Source: Candidatus Alistipes faecigallinarum (GTDB lineage: Bacteria; Bacteroidota; Bacteroidia; Bacteroidales; Rikenellaceae). Taken from it: 64,000 bases of DNA. Both the position numbers and the translations under genes were made by a program. The notes beneath the pieces are model-generated. The model searched no databases. It saw only the letters and a list, made by a program, of their open reading frames with translations, and was not told the DNA's origin. Shown in pieces: positions 27,598-37,546 of this stretch. Every line of letters starts with the position of its first letter. The first letter of the stretch is position 1. The stretch is from NCBI GenBank assembly GCA_019115605.1, contig DXDG01000027.1:1-64000 (forward strand), written 5' to 3'.

Positions 27598-28284
27598 ATG
27601 GAAACAGTTCCCCTGCGGAAGCGCATCCTCGATACGATCGTCCGCAAATCCTCCCTCAAACAAAAGGTCTTCGACAATACGTTCTGGGCGTTCAACCTGC
27701 TGAAGGAGACGCTGCTGGAGATGGCTTCGGAGATGGACGACGATCTGGACGGAAAGCTCGACCGCAGAGTCCGCATCGAATACCGCGACCGCGGCAAGTT
27801 CGAAGCCCAGCTGCAGGTGGCCAACGACCTGCTGATCTTCCAGATGCATACCGACGTCTTCGAGTTCGACGCCAACCACCTGGTCTGGCAGACCCCCTAC
27901 GTGCAGGCCGACCGCGAGAACTCCTACTGCGGCGTCGTGAACATCTACAACTTCCTCTCCGACTCGTTCAAGTTCAACCGCAACGCCGACGAGGGATACC
28001 TCATCGGACGGATCTTCATCAACCGCGAGCGGCGCTACTTCGTCGAAGGAAAGCATCAGAGCTCGATGCGGGCCATGGAGTTCGGACGCGCGGAGATCGA
28101 CCGCGACGCACTGGTTGCGATTCTCGAATCGGCCATCGCCTTCTCGCTCGACTTCGACCTACTGATGCCCCCCTACGAGGACAACAAGCGCGTTACGGTG
28201 GACCAGTTCAACACGAAGATGGACAACTCGAAGTTCGTAACGGGCAAACGCCTCGGCTACGACTTCGACGTCGAGGATATCTGA
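27598..28284 (+). CDS. Conserved protein of unknown function
   Basis: 228 residues, no signal peptide and no transmembrane span. It has a mixed alpha/beta pattern with EMDDDLDGKLDRRVRIEYRD and an aromatic-rich centre (YCGVVNIYNFLSD, ERRYFVEG). I believe homologues are found in other Bacteroidales, but I know of no function. It follows the glucosaminidase gene by ten bases, which suggests an envelope-related role without proving it. Confidence 0.75.
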   Translation: METVPLRKRILDTIVRKSSLKQKVFDNTFWAFNLLKETLLEMASEMDDDLDGKLDRRVRIEYRDRGKFEAQLQVANDLLIFQMHTDVFEFDANHLVWQTPYVQADRENSYCGVVNIYNFLSDSFKFNRNADEGYLIGRIFINRERRYFVEGKHQSSMRAMEFGRAEIDRDALVAILESAIAFSLDFDLLMPPYEDNKRVTVDQFNTKMDNSKFVTGKRLGYDFDVEDI

Positions 28285-28350
28285 CCGCCCGGAGCGGGAA
28301 GAACCCATGCGGCCGGCAGTGCATGCCGGCCGCGCAAAACAATACGAATC

Positions 28351-30486
28351 ATGATGAATATCCAAGCAACCCTCCTGGCTGCCGCCCTTTTCTGTGCGGC
28401 AGGCGTCCAGGCCCAAAACGAATACGCCGAGATCGCCCGGCTCAACTCACTCAACGAACGCGTCTACGGCATCCGCTCGATGGCCGACGGCGAGCACTAC
28501 ACCGTGCGCGAGGGAAACGACATCCGCCGGTATGCCTATGCCACGGCCGGCGAAGGGGTTTCGCTGCTCCCGACCCCCGCGCCGAACCTCGTCATCACCG
28601 ACTACGGCTTCTCGCCCGACGAGCGGATGATCCTCATCGCTTCGGGGCGCCATCCGATCTACCGCCACTCCTACACCACGCAGTACCAGCTGGTGGCCGA
28701 CGGCCGGGTGCAGCCCGTGCTGACCGAAGCCGAGGCACCGCGCGACGCCTCGTTCTCGCCCGACGGCAGCCGCATCGTCTATTCGGACCGCAATGACCTC
28801 TATGTCTACGACATCCAGAGCCGCAAGACGCGCCGGCTGACCGACGACGGAGCCTGGAACTCGGTCATCAACGGCACGACCGACTGGGTCTATGAGGAGG
28901 AGTTCGGCACGACGCGCGCCTATGCCTTCTCGCCCGACGGCACGCAGCTCGCCTTCCTGCGCTTCGATGAATCGGAGGTGCCGCTCATGGAGATGATGCG
29001 CTTTGACGGCAAGCTCTACAACACGGCCTACTCGTTCAAATACCCCAAGGCCGGGGAGAAGAACTCCGTCGTGGAGTTGTGGGTCGCCGACCTGGCGAGC
29101 GGCGCCAAACGCCGCATCGACACGGGCGGCGAGACCGACCAGTATATTCCCCGCATCGGCTACACGCCCGACGGACGGCTGTGGTACTACCGCCTCAACC
29201 GACGCCAGAACACCTTCGAAGTGGTGCTCTGCGAGCCGCACGGTGCCCAGCGCGTGATCTACGAGGAGCGCTCGCAGCAGTATGTCGAGCGGGTGGACGA
29301 CGCGACGATCACCTTCGTGGACAAGGACCGCTTTCTGGTCCGCCAGGAGAGCCACACGGGATACATGCACCTCTATCTCTACAGCATCCGCCGCGGATTC
29401 CTCGCCCAGGTAACCAAGGGCCCGTGGGAGGTAACCGCCGTTGTCGGCACAGACGGCAAGCGGGTCTGGTACCTCTCGACGGAGACCTCGCCCCTGCGCC
29501 GCAACCTCTACAGCGTGCGGCTCGACGGCAAGGAGAAGCGCCGTCTGACGACCGGCGAAGGCTACTATACGGTGGCCCCGAGCCGCGGCATGAAGTACTG
29601 CATCACGACCTTCTCGAACGCCACGACGCCCAACCGCGTGGAGATCTGCGACGGCGAGGGCACGCCGGTCCGCACGCTGGCCGACAGCCGCGCCCTGCGC
29701 GAGGAGCTCGCCGCCACGCGGCGCCCCGTCAAGGAGTTCTTCACCTTCACGACCGAACGCGGCGACACGCTCAACGCCTACATCGTAAAGCCGCGCGACT
29801 TCGACCCCTCGAAACGTTATCCCGTGCTGCTGACGCAGTACTCGGGACCCGGCTCGCAGCAGGTTGCCGACCGCTGGTCGCTCGACTGGGAGGATGCGCT
29901 GGTTGACAAGGGATACATCGTGGTCTCGGCCGACGGCCGCGGCACGGGCTTCCGCGGCGAGCGCTTCAAGAAGCAGACCTACGGACGCCTCGGAGCCCTG
30001 GAGGTCGAGGACCAGCTCTCGCTGGCCCGCCACATGGCCGCCCAGCCCTGGATCGACCCGGCACGCATCGGCATCTACGGATGGTCATACGGCGGTTTCA
30101 TGGCCACGAGCTGCGCCCTGAAGGGGCTCGGGCTCTTCCGCATGGCCATTGCCGTGGCACCCGTAACGTCGTGGCGCTACTACGACACGATCTACACCGA
30201 GATCTACAACAACCTGCCGCAATACAACGCCGCGGGATACGACGAAAATTCGCCGATCCACTTCGCACGCATGCTCGACGACGGGAAGACGCGCCTGCTG
30301 CTGATCCACGGCACGGCGGACGACAACGTGCACTTCCAGAATACGATCGAGATGGCCCGGGCGCTCAACCGCGCCGGCAAGCAGTACGACATGATGATCT
30401 ATCCGGACCAGAACCACTCGATGATGCCCGACGACACGCACAACGTCCGCCAGAAGATGATCGACTACACGCTCGAACACCTCTGA
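28351..30486 (+). CDS. Dipeptidyl-peptidase IV-type serine peptidase (S9B)
   Basis: 711 residues with signal peptide (MMNIQATLLAAALFCAAGVQAQ). An eight-bladed propeller-type region (about 25-470) includes SFSPDGSRIVYSD and the double-Glu YEEEFGTTRAYAFSPDG that anchors the substrate N-terminus in DPP-IV. The alpha/beta hydrolase domain has GWSYGG with nucleophile Ser579, the acid in HGTADDNVH and His in DQNHSM. It likely releases X-Pro dipeptides in the periplasm or outside. Stop and the next start share one base (TGATG). Confidence 0.94.
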   Translation: MMNIQATLLAAALFCAAGVQAQNEYAEIARLNSLNERVYGIRSMADGEHYTVREGNDIRRYAYATAGEGVSLLPTPAPNLVITDYGFSPDERMILIASGRHPIYRHSYTTQYQLVADGRVQPVLTEAEAPRDASFSPDGSRIVYSDRNDLYVYDIQSRKTRRLTDDGAWNSVINGTTDWVYEEEFGTTRAYAFSPDGTQLAFLRFDESEVPLMEMMRFDGKLYNTAYSFKYPKAGEKNSVVELWVADLASGAKRRIDTGGETDQYIPRIGYTPDGRLWYYRLNRRQNTFEVVLCEPHGAQRVIYEERSQQYVERVDDATITFVDKDRFLVRQESHTGYMHLYLYSIRRGFLAQVTKGPWEVTAVVGTDGKRVWYLSTETSPLRRNLYSVRLDGKEKRRLTTGEGYYTVAPSRGMKYCITTFSNATTPNRVEICDGEGTPVRTLADSRALREELAATRRPVKEFFTFTTERGDTLNAYIVKPRDFDPSKRYPVLLTQYSGPGSQQVADRWSLDWEDALVDKGYIVVSADGRGTGFRGERFKKQTYGRLGALEVEDQLSLARHMAAQPWIDPARIGIYGWSYGGFMATSCALKGLGLFRMAIAVAPVTSWRYYDTIYTEIYNNLPQYNAAGYDENSPIHFARMLDDGKTRLLLIHGTADDNVHFQNTIEMARALNRAGKQYDMMIYPDQNHSMMPDDTHNVRQKMIDYTLEHL

Positions 30487-31061
30487 TGGGCCTCTACCGC
30501 AAGGAGATCATGACGCCCTGCGGGCCGCTGACCCTCCTGTGCGACGGGAGGGCCCTCACGGCCGTCCGCTTCGGCCGCGAGGCGGACGGAGCGGCAACGG
30601 CCAAGACGGCGCAGGCAGGGGCGGAGATGTTTGAGAAGGTGATGCCGACACAGCAGACACAAGAGGCACGGGCCGCACAGGAGATACTGGAGCAGGCCGC
30701 GCGCGAGATCGGCGAATATTTCGAAGGCAAACGCCGCGCATTCGCCGTCCCGACGGCCGCCGCGGGAACTCCGTTCCAGCAGGCGGTCTGGAACGCATTG
30801 AAAGAGATTCCCTACGGCGAGACACGCACCTACGGCGAGATTGCCCGGCGGATCGGGCATCCGCGGGCCTCACGGGCCGTCGGGCAGGCCAACAACCGCA
30901 ACCCGCTGCCCATCGTGGTTCCGTGCCACCGCGTCATCGGGACTTCGGGAGCCCTGACCGGCTATGCCGGAGGGCTCGCCGTCAAGGTGCGGCTGCTGGA
31001 GCTGGAGCGCACACCTCGTAGGCGTTCTTGTTCCGCACCGGAAAGCGGGTCCAGTCGTTGA
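30486..31061 (+). CDS. ogt: Methylated-DNA--protein-cysteine methyltransferase
   Basis: 191 residues from the ATG at 30486, which shares its A with the peptidase stop. The catalytic motif PCHRVIG (Cys147) accepts methyl groups from O6-methylguanine. GTPFQQAVWNALKEIPYGET, TYGEIARRIG and the RAVGQANNRNP helix are all present. An insert rich in Ala, Gln and Thr lies between the N-terminal domain and residue 75. The last 80 bases overlap the convergent glycosyltransferase gene, adding an Arg/Ser-rich tail after the usual LELE end. Confidence 0.92.
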   Translation: MGLYRKEIMTPCGPLTLLCDGRALTAVRFGREADGAATAKTAQAGAEMFEKVMPTQQTQEARAAQEILEQAAREIGEYFEGKRRAFAVPTAAAGTPFQQAVWNALKEIPYGETRTYGEIARRIGHPRASRAVGQANNRNPLPIVVPCHRVIGTSGALTGYAGGLAVKVRLLELERTPRRRSCSAPESGSSR

Positions 31062-32556
31062 AGTTGAACCGGCGGCGGATCCACCGCGGATAGGGATTCC
31101 ATTCGAGTTTGCGCAGAGCAAGTCCGGAGTGTTCGGCATACTCCGCATCCCCCGAAAGGATCACTACCTGCCGCCCGGAGGCCGCCAGTTCACGGGCCGT
31201 CTGTTCGAGCTGCTGCGGGGAGTCCGCATGCTGCAGGCGGAAGTTGCGGGGCATGTAGAAACGCGTATCCACCATGCAGCGCCTCTTGACCAGCTGCAGG
31301 AAGGAGTAGAGATTCCAGTCGCCCACGCAGTCCAGCGCCACGACCTCCCTCTTCCCTTCGCAATAGGAGTCAATCATCCGATAGAAGGTCGTATTTTCCC
31401 GTCCCTTGCCGAAGATATAGATACAGGCGCAGAGATTCACAACAGCGACCACCCCCACCGTCCAGCGCCAGCCCCGTCCCGCAAAGAGCCGCTGCGGAAG
31501 GGCCCCGGCAAACGACAGCAGCAGGTAGGGGGCAAAGAAGAGCACCGGGAAGAAGAAGCGCAGCTCCTTGTGCCCGAGCAGGAAGTGCACGAAGATAAAG
31601 GGCAGGAGCATCCACGTCACGGGATTTTTCGGCCGCCGCACGAAGAACCAGCCCGCCGCCACAAGCATCAGGGCCCCAAAGAGGTAACCTCCCTCGCACA
31701 ACGCCTCGGTAAAGTAGAACCACCAGGGAGAGACGCCGAATTCATCCATGTGCGCCTCAAGAATATTCTCCCGGAGGTAGTTGTACGGCACCAGCGTCCA
31801 CTCGCCATAGAGCCACCGGTCGGTCAGCATGCCGGCGGCCAGTGCCAGCAGCACGCCCGGCACCATCCCCGCGAAGAGGCGCCCGCGACGGTGGTAGCAG
31901 AGCAGCCAGAGACCGTATCCGGCCAGGGCGAATCCCGCCTGATAGCGCACGGCGAAGGTCAGGCCGGCCAGCAGGCCGAGAAGGATGCCGGTGCGGAACT
32001 CCGCGGTGGGTGTTTCGTGCCGCAGCCGCAGAGTCCGGGCCGCAAGGAGCACCAGCAGATTCCCGGCAGCCATCTCGGCCGTAAAGTGGACATGCAGGTA
32101 GGCCTCGACGCAGAGGAAAAATCCGACATAGAGGAACCACCGCCGGCGCCAGGCCGTACCCAGCTCGTCATAGACCGCCCGGAAAAGCGCGCAGAGTGCA
32201 ACAATCGAGAAGGCAGCGCTCATGAGTTGCAGCAGCGCAACCAGCGTAAAGGGCGAGTAGAGCCCCACGGCCAGAAGACCGCGCCCCAGCACCCAGGCGA
32301 TGAAGGGTTGCAGCCCCGGGCGCATCATGGAGTGATACTCCCACGGCAGGTAGTCGGTCGACTCGGCCCCGAAGAGCTTCAGATGGGTGTACTCAAGGAT
32401 CTGAAAATGCTCGTCGGGGTGGTAGAAGCCGCGGCTCAGGAGGGCGAACAGGAGCGTAAAGAGAGCTCCAACCAGAATGATCCGGCCATACGTTCGCCGC
32501 TCCCCGGAACAATTCGGTGAAGGGAAAAGGGATTTCGTCTCTTTCGAATGTTTCAT
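30982..32556 (-). CDS. Alg9-like mannosyltransferase (GT22-type membrane protein)
   Basis: 524 residues from the ATG at 32556. About nine or ten transmembrane segments fill residues 27-385. The early lumen/periplasm loop has SRGFYHPDEHFQILEY, whose HPDE matches the GT22/GPI-mannosyltransferase pattern, followed by WEYHSMMRPGLQPF. HKELRFFFPVLF is another family mark. A soluble C-terminal domain follows. The likely role is sugar transfer from a polyprenyl-phosphate donor to an envelope glycan; the substrate is unknown. A -7 box lies eight bases before the ATG. Confidence 0.8.
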   Translation of the reverse strand: MKHSKETKSLFPSPNCSGERRTYGRIILVGALFTLLFALLSRGFYHPDEHFQILEYTHLKLFGAESTDYLPWEYHSMMRPGLQPFIAWVLGRGLLAVGLYSPFTLVALLQLMSAAFSIVALCALFRAVYDELGTAWRRRWFLYVGFFLCVEAYLHVHFTAEMAAGNLLVLLAARTLRLRHETPTAEFRTGILLGLLAGLTFAVRYQAGFALAGYGLWLLCYHRRGRLFAGMVPGVLLALAAGMLTDRWLYGEWTLVPYNYLRENILEAHMDEFGVSPWWFYFTEALCEGGYLFGALMLVAAGWFFVRRPKNPVTWMLLPFIFVHFLLGHKELRFFFPVLFFAPYLLLSFAGALPQRLFAGRGWRWTVGVVAVVNLCACIYIFGKGRENTTFYRMIDSYCEGKREVVALDCVGDWNLYSFLQLVKRRCMVDTRFYMPRNFRLQHADSPQQLEQTARELAASGRQVVILSGDAEYAEHSGLALRKLEWNPYPRWIRRRFNFNDWTRFPVRNKNAYEVCAPAPAAAP

Positions 32557-32563
32557 AGGGCGG

Positions 32564-32571
32564 CAAAGATA
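32564..32571 (-). promoter_or_regulatory. -7 box TATCTTTG for the mannosyltransferase gene
   Basis: Exact TAnnTTTG on the minus strand. The ATG starts only eight bases downstream, so the mRNA leader would be very short; TTTG at 32595-32598 is 23 bases upstream. Confidence 0.55.
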
Positions 32572-32645
32572 AGGCAAAAGCCGCGAATCCCGTACAAATA
32601 CCCGAATTTCGGGACACAAGATCGGGAAAATCGGACCTTTCGGCA

Positions 32646-32686
32646 CAAAAAACGGCGGCGCGGAAGATATCTCCGCGCCGCCGTTT
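32646..32686 (-). terminator. Terminator of the nuo operon
   Basis: 15-base stem AAACGGCGGCGCGGA (32650-32664) and TCCGCGCCGCCGTTT (32672-32686), then TTTT on the minus strand, 18 bases after the nuoN stop. Confidence 0.93.
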
Positions 32687-32703
32687 CATCGGCTGCAGCG
32701 CCG

Positions 32704-34128
32704 TCAGAGCCCGAAGGCAAAGGCGTTGATTCCGTCGTAGACGGCACTCACCACACCCAGCAGCAGCACGCCCGCCAGGCAGCAGACAAGGCTGATGCGC
32801 ACGCCGCGCTCGCTGCGGAAGGCCGGGATCGGCTGCTCCGAGGGGTTGATATACATCGCCTTGACGATCAGCAGGTAGTAATAGAGCGAGATGACCGTAT
32901 TGAGCAGGGCGATGAAGACCAGCAGGTGGAAACCGCTGCGGAAGGCCGCCGCGAAGACGAAGAACTTCGAGAAGAAGCCCGCAAAGGGCGGGATGCCCGC
33001 CAGCGAGAAGAGCGCCAGGGTCATGACCACCGTCAGACGGGGATTCGTACGGTAGAGCCCGTTGTAATCCTCGATGCAGACCTTGCCGCTGTGCTGCTCG
33101 ATGGAGGCGATCACGCCGAAGGCCGCCAGGTTGGCCGCCAGATAGACCAGCACGTAGAAGACCAGCGAGGTCATGCCGAAGGCGCTGCCGCCGATGACGG
33201 CCAGCATGATGTATCCGGCCTGCGAGATCGACGAGAAGGCGAAGAAGCGCTTGAGGTTCTTCTGCCGGATGGCAAAGAGGTTTGCCACCGTGATGCTCAA
33301 CACCGTAACGGTATAGAGCACCGTCTGCCACGAGGCAATCATCGGGCCGAAGACCTTCACAAGGATCGTCATGAGCGTGAAGGCCGCCGCTCCCTTCGAA
33401 ACCACCGAGAGGTAGGCCGTAACGGCCGTAGGAGCCCCCTGGTAGGTGTCGGCCGTCCAGAGGTGGAACGGCACGAGCGAGATCTTGAAGGCCAGGCCCG
33501 CGAAGAAGAAGACCAGCGCCATGACCTCCAGCGGAGAGCCATTGAGGCGCTGCGCCACATCGTCGAAGTAGAGCGTGCCGGTCGTGCCGTAGAGGAACGA
33601 GATGCCGTAGAGCATCAGTCCGCTGGCAAACAGTGCGCAGAGAATGTATTTGGCGCCCGCCTCGGCCGAATGGCCCTTGTACTTGTCGAAGGCCACCAGG
33701 CAGGCCATCGGCACCGAGGCCAGCTCAAGGCCGAGGAAGAACATCAGGAAGTTGCCCGCGCCGATCATGAAGAACATGCCAAGCAGCGTCGAGAGCGTGA
33801 GGATGTAGAACTCGCCCTGCTTGTGGTGCGTATCCTCGCGGCGCAGCCACGGCGTGGCCTGCAGGCAGACAAGCAGCGTGCCGACCGTGAGGATGCTCTT
33901 GACGATGCCGTGCATCGCCTCATAGCGGAACATGCCGCCGAAGAGCTGTCCCGAGCCGTGCGGCAGGATGTTCACCAGCAGCTGCACGAGCAGCAGCCCG
34001 GCGACGAGTGCCGGAAACTGCCGGCGGGCACGCTCCCCGGCGAAGAGGTCGAACAGAAAGATCAGGACGATCACCGCGATGAGCGTGATCTCGGCCTGCA
34101 TGTACGGAAACAGATTCGTATAGTCCAT
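32704..34128 (-). CDS. nuoN: NADH-quinone oxidoreductase subunit N
   Basis: 474 residues, about 13-14 transmembrane helices. One of three antiporter-like proton-pumping subunits of complex I. The family segment [20 protein letters not shown] and [12 protein letters not shown] are present, with the key Lys in TM7-8 and the glutamate in helix 5 ([11 protein letters not shown]). Last gene of the operon, six bases after nuoM. Confidence 0.95.
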   Translation of the reverse strand: MDYTNLFPYMQAEITLIAVIVLIFLFDLFAGERARRQFPALVAGLLLVQLLVNILPHGSGQLFGGMFRYEAMHGIVKSILTVGTLLVCLQATPWLRREDTHHKQGEFYILTLSTLLGMFFMIGAGNFLMFFLGLELASVPMACLVAFDKYKGHSAEAGAKYILCALFASGLMLYGISFLYGTTGTLYFDDVAQRLNGSPLEVMALVFFFAGLAFKISLVPFHLWTADTYQGAPTAVTAYLSVVSKGAAAFTLMTILVKVFGPMIASWQTVLYTVTVLSITVANLFAIRQKNLKRFFAFSSISQAGYIMLAVIGGSAFGMTSLVFYVLVYLAANLAAFGVIASIEQHSGKVCIEDYNGLYRTNPRLTVVMTLALFSLAGIPPFAGFFSKFFVFAAAFRSGFHLLVFIALLNTVISLYYYLLIVKAMYINPSEQPIPAFRSERGVRISLVCCLAGVLLLGVVSAVYDGINAFAFGL

Positions 34129-34134
34129 AGCCGG

Positions 34135-35619
34135 TTAATTCATAAGTTGCGTAATGACCGTGCCGACACCGCCGCGCACCAGATCGCTCACCCAGAGGGG
34201 AGCCAGGCCCATGCCCGCCACGGCGACGATCAGACAGATGACCGAAAGACGCTCGTCCCACGTGGCGTCCGAGAGCTTCAGATGCTCGGGATTCGTGCAC
34301 GTCCCGTAGAGGATGCGGCCCACGACGCGCAGGATGTAGACCGCCGTGATGACGATCGACGTGCAGGCGATGATCGTTACGACGCGGTGGAACGTATCGG
34401 CGTGCATGAAGGCGCCGTTGAAGATCGTCATCTCGGCCACGAAGCCGCTCAGGCCCGGAAGGCCGAGGTTCGCCAGACCGGCGATGACATAACCCACGGC
34501 CAGGAAGGGCATGATCTTCATCAGACCGCTCAACTGGCGGACATCGCGCGTGTGGGTGCGTCCGTAGATCATGCCGATCAGCGCGAAGAAGAGCGCCGTC
34601 ATCAGGCCGTGGCTCAACATCTGCAGCACGGCGCCCGTGGCGGCCGTTTCGTTCATCATCAGCAGGGCGAAGAGCACCAGTCCGCAGTGCGACACGGAGG
34701 AATAGGCGTTGATGTACTTCAGGTCGGTCTGCACGCAGGCCGAGAGGGCGCCGTAGACCACCGAGATGGTCGTCAGCACGATGAAGATCCAGCTCAGCTC
34801 GTGTGCCGCATCGGGCAGCAGGAACATCGCCACGCGGAAGCATCCGTAGCCGCCGAGCTTCATCAGCACGCCGGCGTGGAGCATCGAGACGGCCGTCGGG
34901 GCCGAAGCGTGGCCGTCGGGGCTCCAGGTGTGGAACGGGAAGAGGGCGCCCAGCACGCCGAAGCCGATGAAGACGAGCGGGAACCAGATCCGCTGCTCGG
35001 CGAGGGGGATGTTGTGCAGCGCGGCGATCTCAAGCAGGTTCATCGTCCGGGCTCCCGAGCCGAAGTAGATGCCCAGGATGCCGATCAGCAGGAAGGCCGA
35101 GCCGCCCATGAGCATCAGCGTCAGCTTCATGGCCGAATACTCCTTGCGGCCGCTGCCCCAGACGCCGATCAGCAGGTACATCGGGATGAGCGCCACCTCG
35201 TAGAAGAGGAACATCGTGAAGAGGTCCACCGAGATGAAGAACCCGAAGACCCCGACGCTCAGCAGACAGAACCAGAGGAAGTACTCCTTGACGTCGTTTT
35301 TAAGCTGCCACGAGGCGAAGGTGCCCGTGAAGACGATGATGGCCGAGAGCAGCAGCATCGCCACCGAGATTCCGTCCACGCCGACGGCAAAGTGGATGTT
35401 GAGCGGCGCATACCACATGTGGCTCGCCGTAAAGAGCATGGCCGCCGTCTCACCCGCCTCCCGAAGGGCGAGGAACCGGAAGAGGAGCACCACGGCCAGC
35501 AGCAGCAGCAAGGAGGAGCCCGCGACCATCACGGCATGGATCTGCCGTGTCGAGCGGGAGACCCAGAGTCCCAGCATCATCAACAGCGGGATGAGGGGAA
35601 ACAGGAACAAGATATTCAT
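34135..35619 (-). CDS. nuoM: NADH-quinone oxidoreductase subunit M
   Basis: 494 residues, antiporter-like membrane subunit of complex I with about 14 helices. FYEVALIPMYLLIGVWG holds the conserved Glu of TM5, FPFHTWSPDGHASAPT the TM8 region and YINAYSSVSHCG the following helix. It lies between nuoL and nuoN, 12 bases after nuoL. Confidence 0.96.
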   Translation of the reverse strand: MNILFLFPLIPLLMMLGLWVSRSTRQIHAVMVAGSSLLLLLAVVLLFRFLALREAGETAAMLFTASHMWYAPLNIHFAVGVDGISVAMLLLSAIIVFTGTFASWQLKNDVKEYFLWFCLLSVGVFGFFISVDLFTMFLFYEVALIPMYLLIGVWGSGRKEYSAMKLTLMLMGGSAFLLIGILGIYFGSGARTMNLLEIAALHNIPLAEQRIWFPLVFIGFGVLGALFPFHTWSPDGHASAPTAVSMLHAGVLMKLGGYGCFRVAMFLLPDAAHELSWIFIVLTTISVVYGALSACVQTDLKYINAYSSVSHCGLVLFALLMMNETAATGAVLQMLSHGLMTALFFALIGMIYGRTHTRDVRQLSGLMKIMPFLAVGYVIAGLANLGLPGLSGFVAEMTIFNGAFMHADTFHRVVTIIACTSIVITAVYILRVVGRILYGTCTNPEHLKLSDATWDERLSVICLIVAVAGMGLAPLWVSDLVRGGVGTVITQLMN

Positions 35620-35631
35620 AGTACCGTCGAA

Positions 35632-37527
35632 TTAACAGATGATGAGAACGAGAATCGTCAGCCCCAGGGCGCCGCACAGCATCCAGATGCAGTAGCGCTG
35701 GACGCTGCCGCTCTGTATCCTGCGGATGGCATAGGCCGTGCCCTGCGTGGCCGTGGCCAGCAGGTTCATCGCCCCGTCGACGACATGGCGGTCGAACCAG
35801 GCGATCGGCGTCGAGATGCAGGCGAAGATCACGCGGTGGGTGATGAACTGATAGACCTCGTCGATATAGAAACGGTGGTAGGCCGCGCGGTGCAGGCCGC
35901 TGAAGGTCTCGGCCAGGCGGTCGGCCACGGGCTGCTTCTCCCGGGCATACATCCACGTTGCCAGCGCGATGCCCGCGACGGCGACGCAGAGGCTCACGGC
36001 GGCTACCGATCCGTCGATATGGATCGTGTAGGCCTCGCCGTTGCTCGAAATGCCCCGGCCGAAGGGAATCCAGCCCGCCACGAGCGTGGCGGCAGCCAGG
36101 ATGAGCAGCGGCAGGGTCATCGTCCACGGCGCCTCATGGGGCGTATGCGCAGCGTGGAGTTCGCGGTTCTCGCGACCCCAGAAGATGTTGTAGTAGAGGC
36201 GGAACATGTAGAAGGCCGTAAGTCCCGCGATGGCGGTCATCACCCACCCCATGACGGGGCTGAAGGCGAAGCAGGCCGTGAGAATCTCGTCCTTGGAGAA
36301 GAAGCCACTCAGGGGCCAGATGCCCGCGATGGCGAGGCACGCCACGAGGAACGTCGCATGCGTCAGAGGCATGTAACGCCGCAGGCCGCCCATGGCCGAC
36401 ATCTCGTTCGAGTGCACGGCATGGATGATCGCGCCGGCGCCGAGGAAGAGCAGCGCCTTGAACAGGGCGTGCGTGAAGAGGTGGAACATCGAGGCCATGT
36501 AGCCCAGTCCGCCCGCATGGGGGTCCGTCGAGGTGCAGACGCCCAGCGAGACGATCATGAAGCCGATCTGCGAGATGGTGCTGAAGGCCAGCACGCGCTT
36601 GATGTCGCTCTGCACGCAGGCCACCACGGCGGCGTAGAGCGCCGTAAAGGCGCCGATGTAGGCCGTCCAGTGCAGCACCTCGGGGGCATAGCCGACAAAG
36701 AGCGGGAACATGCGCGCCACCAGATAGACACCCGCCACGACCATCGTCGCGGCATGGATCAGCGCCGAGACGGGCGTCGGGCCCTCCATGGCGTCGGGCA
36801 GCCAGATGTGCAGCGGGAACATGGCGCTCTTGCCCGCGCCGCCGATGAACATCAGCCCCAGGGCCAGCGGGATCATGCCGCCCGCGGCGACGAGCAGCTT
36901 CGCGTCGGGCGTGAAGGAGAACGTGCCGGCGTAGTAGCCGTAGAAGAGGATGCCGACGAGGAAGCCCAGGTCGGCGAAGCGCGTTACGATGAAGGCCTTC
37001 TTCGAGGCGGCGATCGCCTCCTTCTTCGTGTAGTAGAAGCCGATCAGCAGGTAGGAGCTGACACCCACCAGCTCCCAGAAGAGGTACATCTGGAAGATGT
37101 TCGTGGCGACGACCAGCCCCATCATGCTCATCGTGAACAGCGACAGGAAGGCGTAGTAGCGCTGGAAGCCCCGCTCGCCCTTCATGTAGCCGAACGAGTA
37201 GATGTGGACCATGAGCGAGACGGTCGAGATCACGACGAGCATCATCACCGAGATCGGGTCGAGCAGGATGCCCAGGTCGATGTGCAGCGTCGCGGAGATC
37301 GGCAGCCAGACGCCGTTCCACGGCACAAGGGTCGGATAGAGCCCCGCGGCATCGCGTCCCACGGCAAAGAAGTATTCGAAGGCCGTGCAGTAGCTCACCG
37401 CGGCCACGACGGCCACGACGGCCGTTCCGATGACACCCGCCACCACGGGCCGGAGCTTCATGCCGGCAAGGCCCAGCACGAGGAAGCTCACGAACGGCAG
37501 CAGGAGTATGAGAATCGTATATTCCAT
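35632..37527 (-). CDS. nuoL: NADH-quinone oxidoreductase subunit L
   Basis: 631 residues, the largest antiporter-like subunit, with the long lateral helix near the C-terminus. FWELVGVSSYLLIGFYY, FPLHIWLPDAMEGPTPVSALIHAATMV (shown in two parts by the normal helix break) and LAFSTISQIGFM are family landmarks. It pumps protons at the far end of the membrane arm. Spaced 19 bases from nuoK. Confidence 0.96.
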   Translation of the reverse strand: MEYTILILLLPFVSFLVLGLAGMKLRPVVAGVIGTAVVAVVAAVSYCTAFEYFFAVGRDAAGLYPTLVPWNGVWLPISATLHIDLGILLDPISVMMLVVISTVSLMVHIYSFGYMKGERGFQRYYAFLSLFTMSMMGLVVATNIFQMYLFWELVGVSSYLLIGFYYTKKEAIAASKKAFIVTRFADLGFLVGILFYGYYAGTFSFTPDAKLLVAAGGMIPLALGLMFIGGAGKSAMFPLHIWLPDAMEGPTPVSALIHAATMVVAGVYLVARMFPLFVGYAPEVLHWTAYIGAFTALYAAVVACVQSDIKRVLAFSTISQIGFMIVSLGVCTSTDPHAGGLGYMASMFHLFTHALFKALLFLGAGAIIHAVHSNEMSAMGGLRRYMPLTHATFLVACLAIAGIWPLSGFFSKDEILTACFAFSPVMGWVMTAIAGLTAFYMFRLYYNIFWGRENRELHAAHTPHEAPWTMTLPLLILAAATLVAGWIPFGRGISSNGEAYTIHIDGSVAAVSLCVAVAGIALATWMYAREKQPVADRLAETFSGLHRAAYHRFYIDEVYQFITHRVIFACISTPIAWFDRHVVDGAMNLLATATQGTAYAIRRIQSGSVQRYCIWMLCGALGLTILVLIIC

Positions 37528-37546
37528 AAGCGACGTTGGATTTGCC

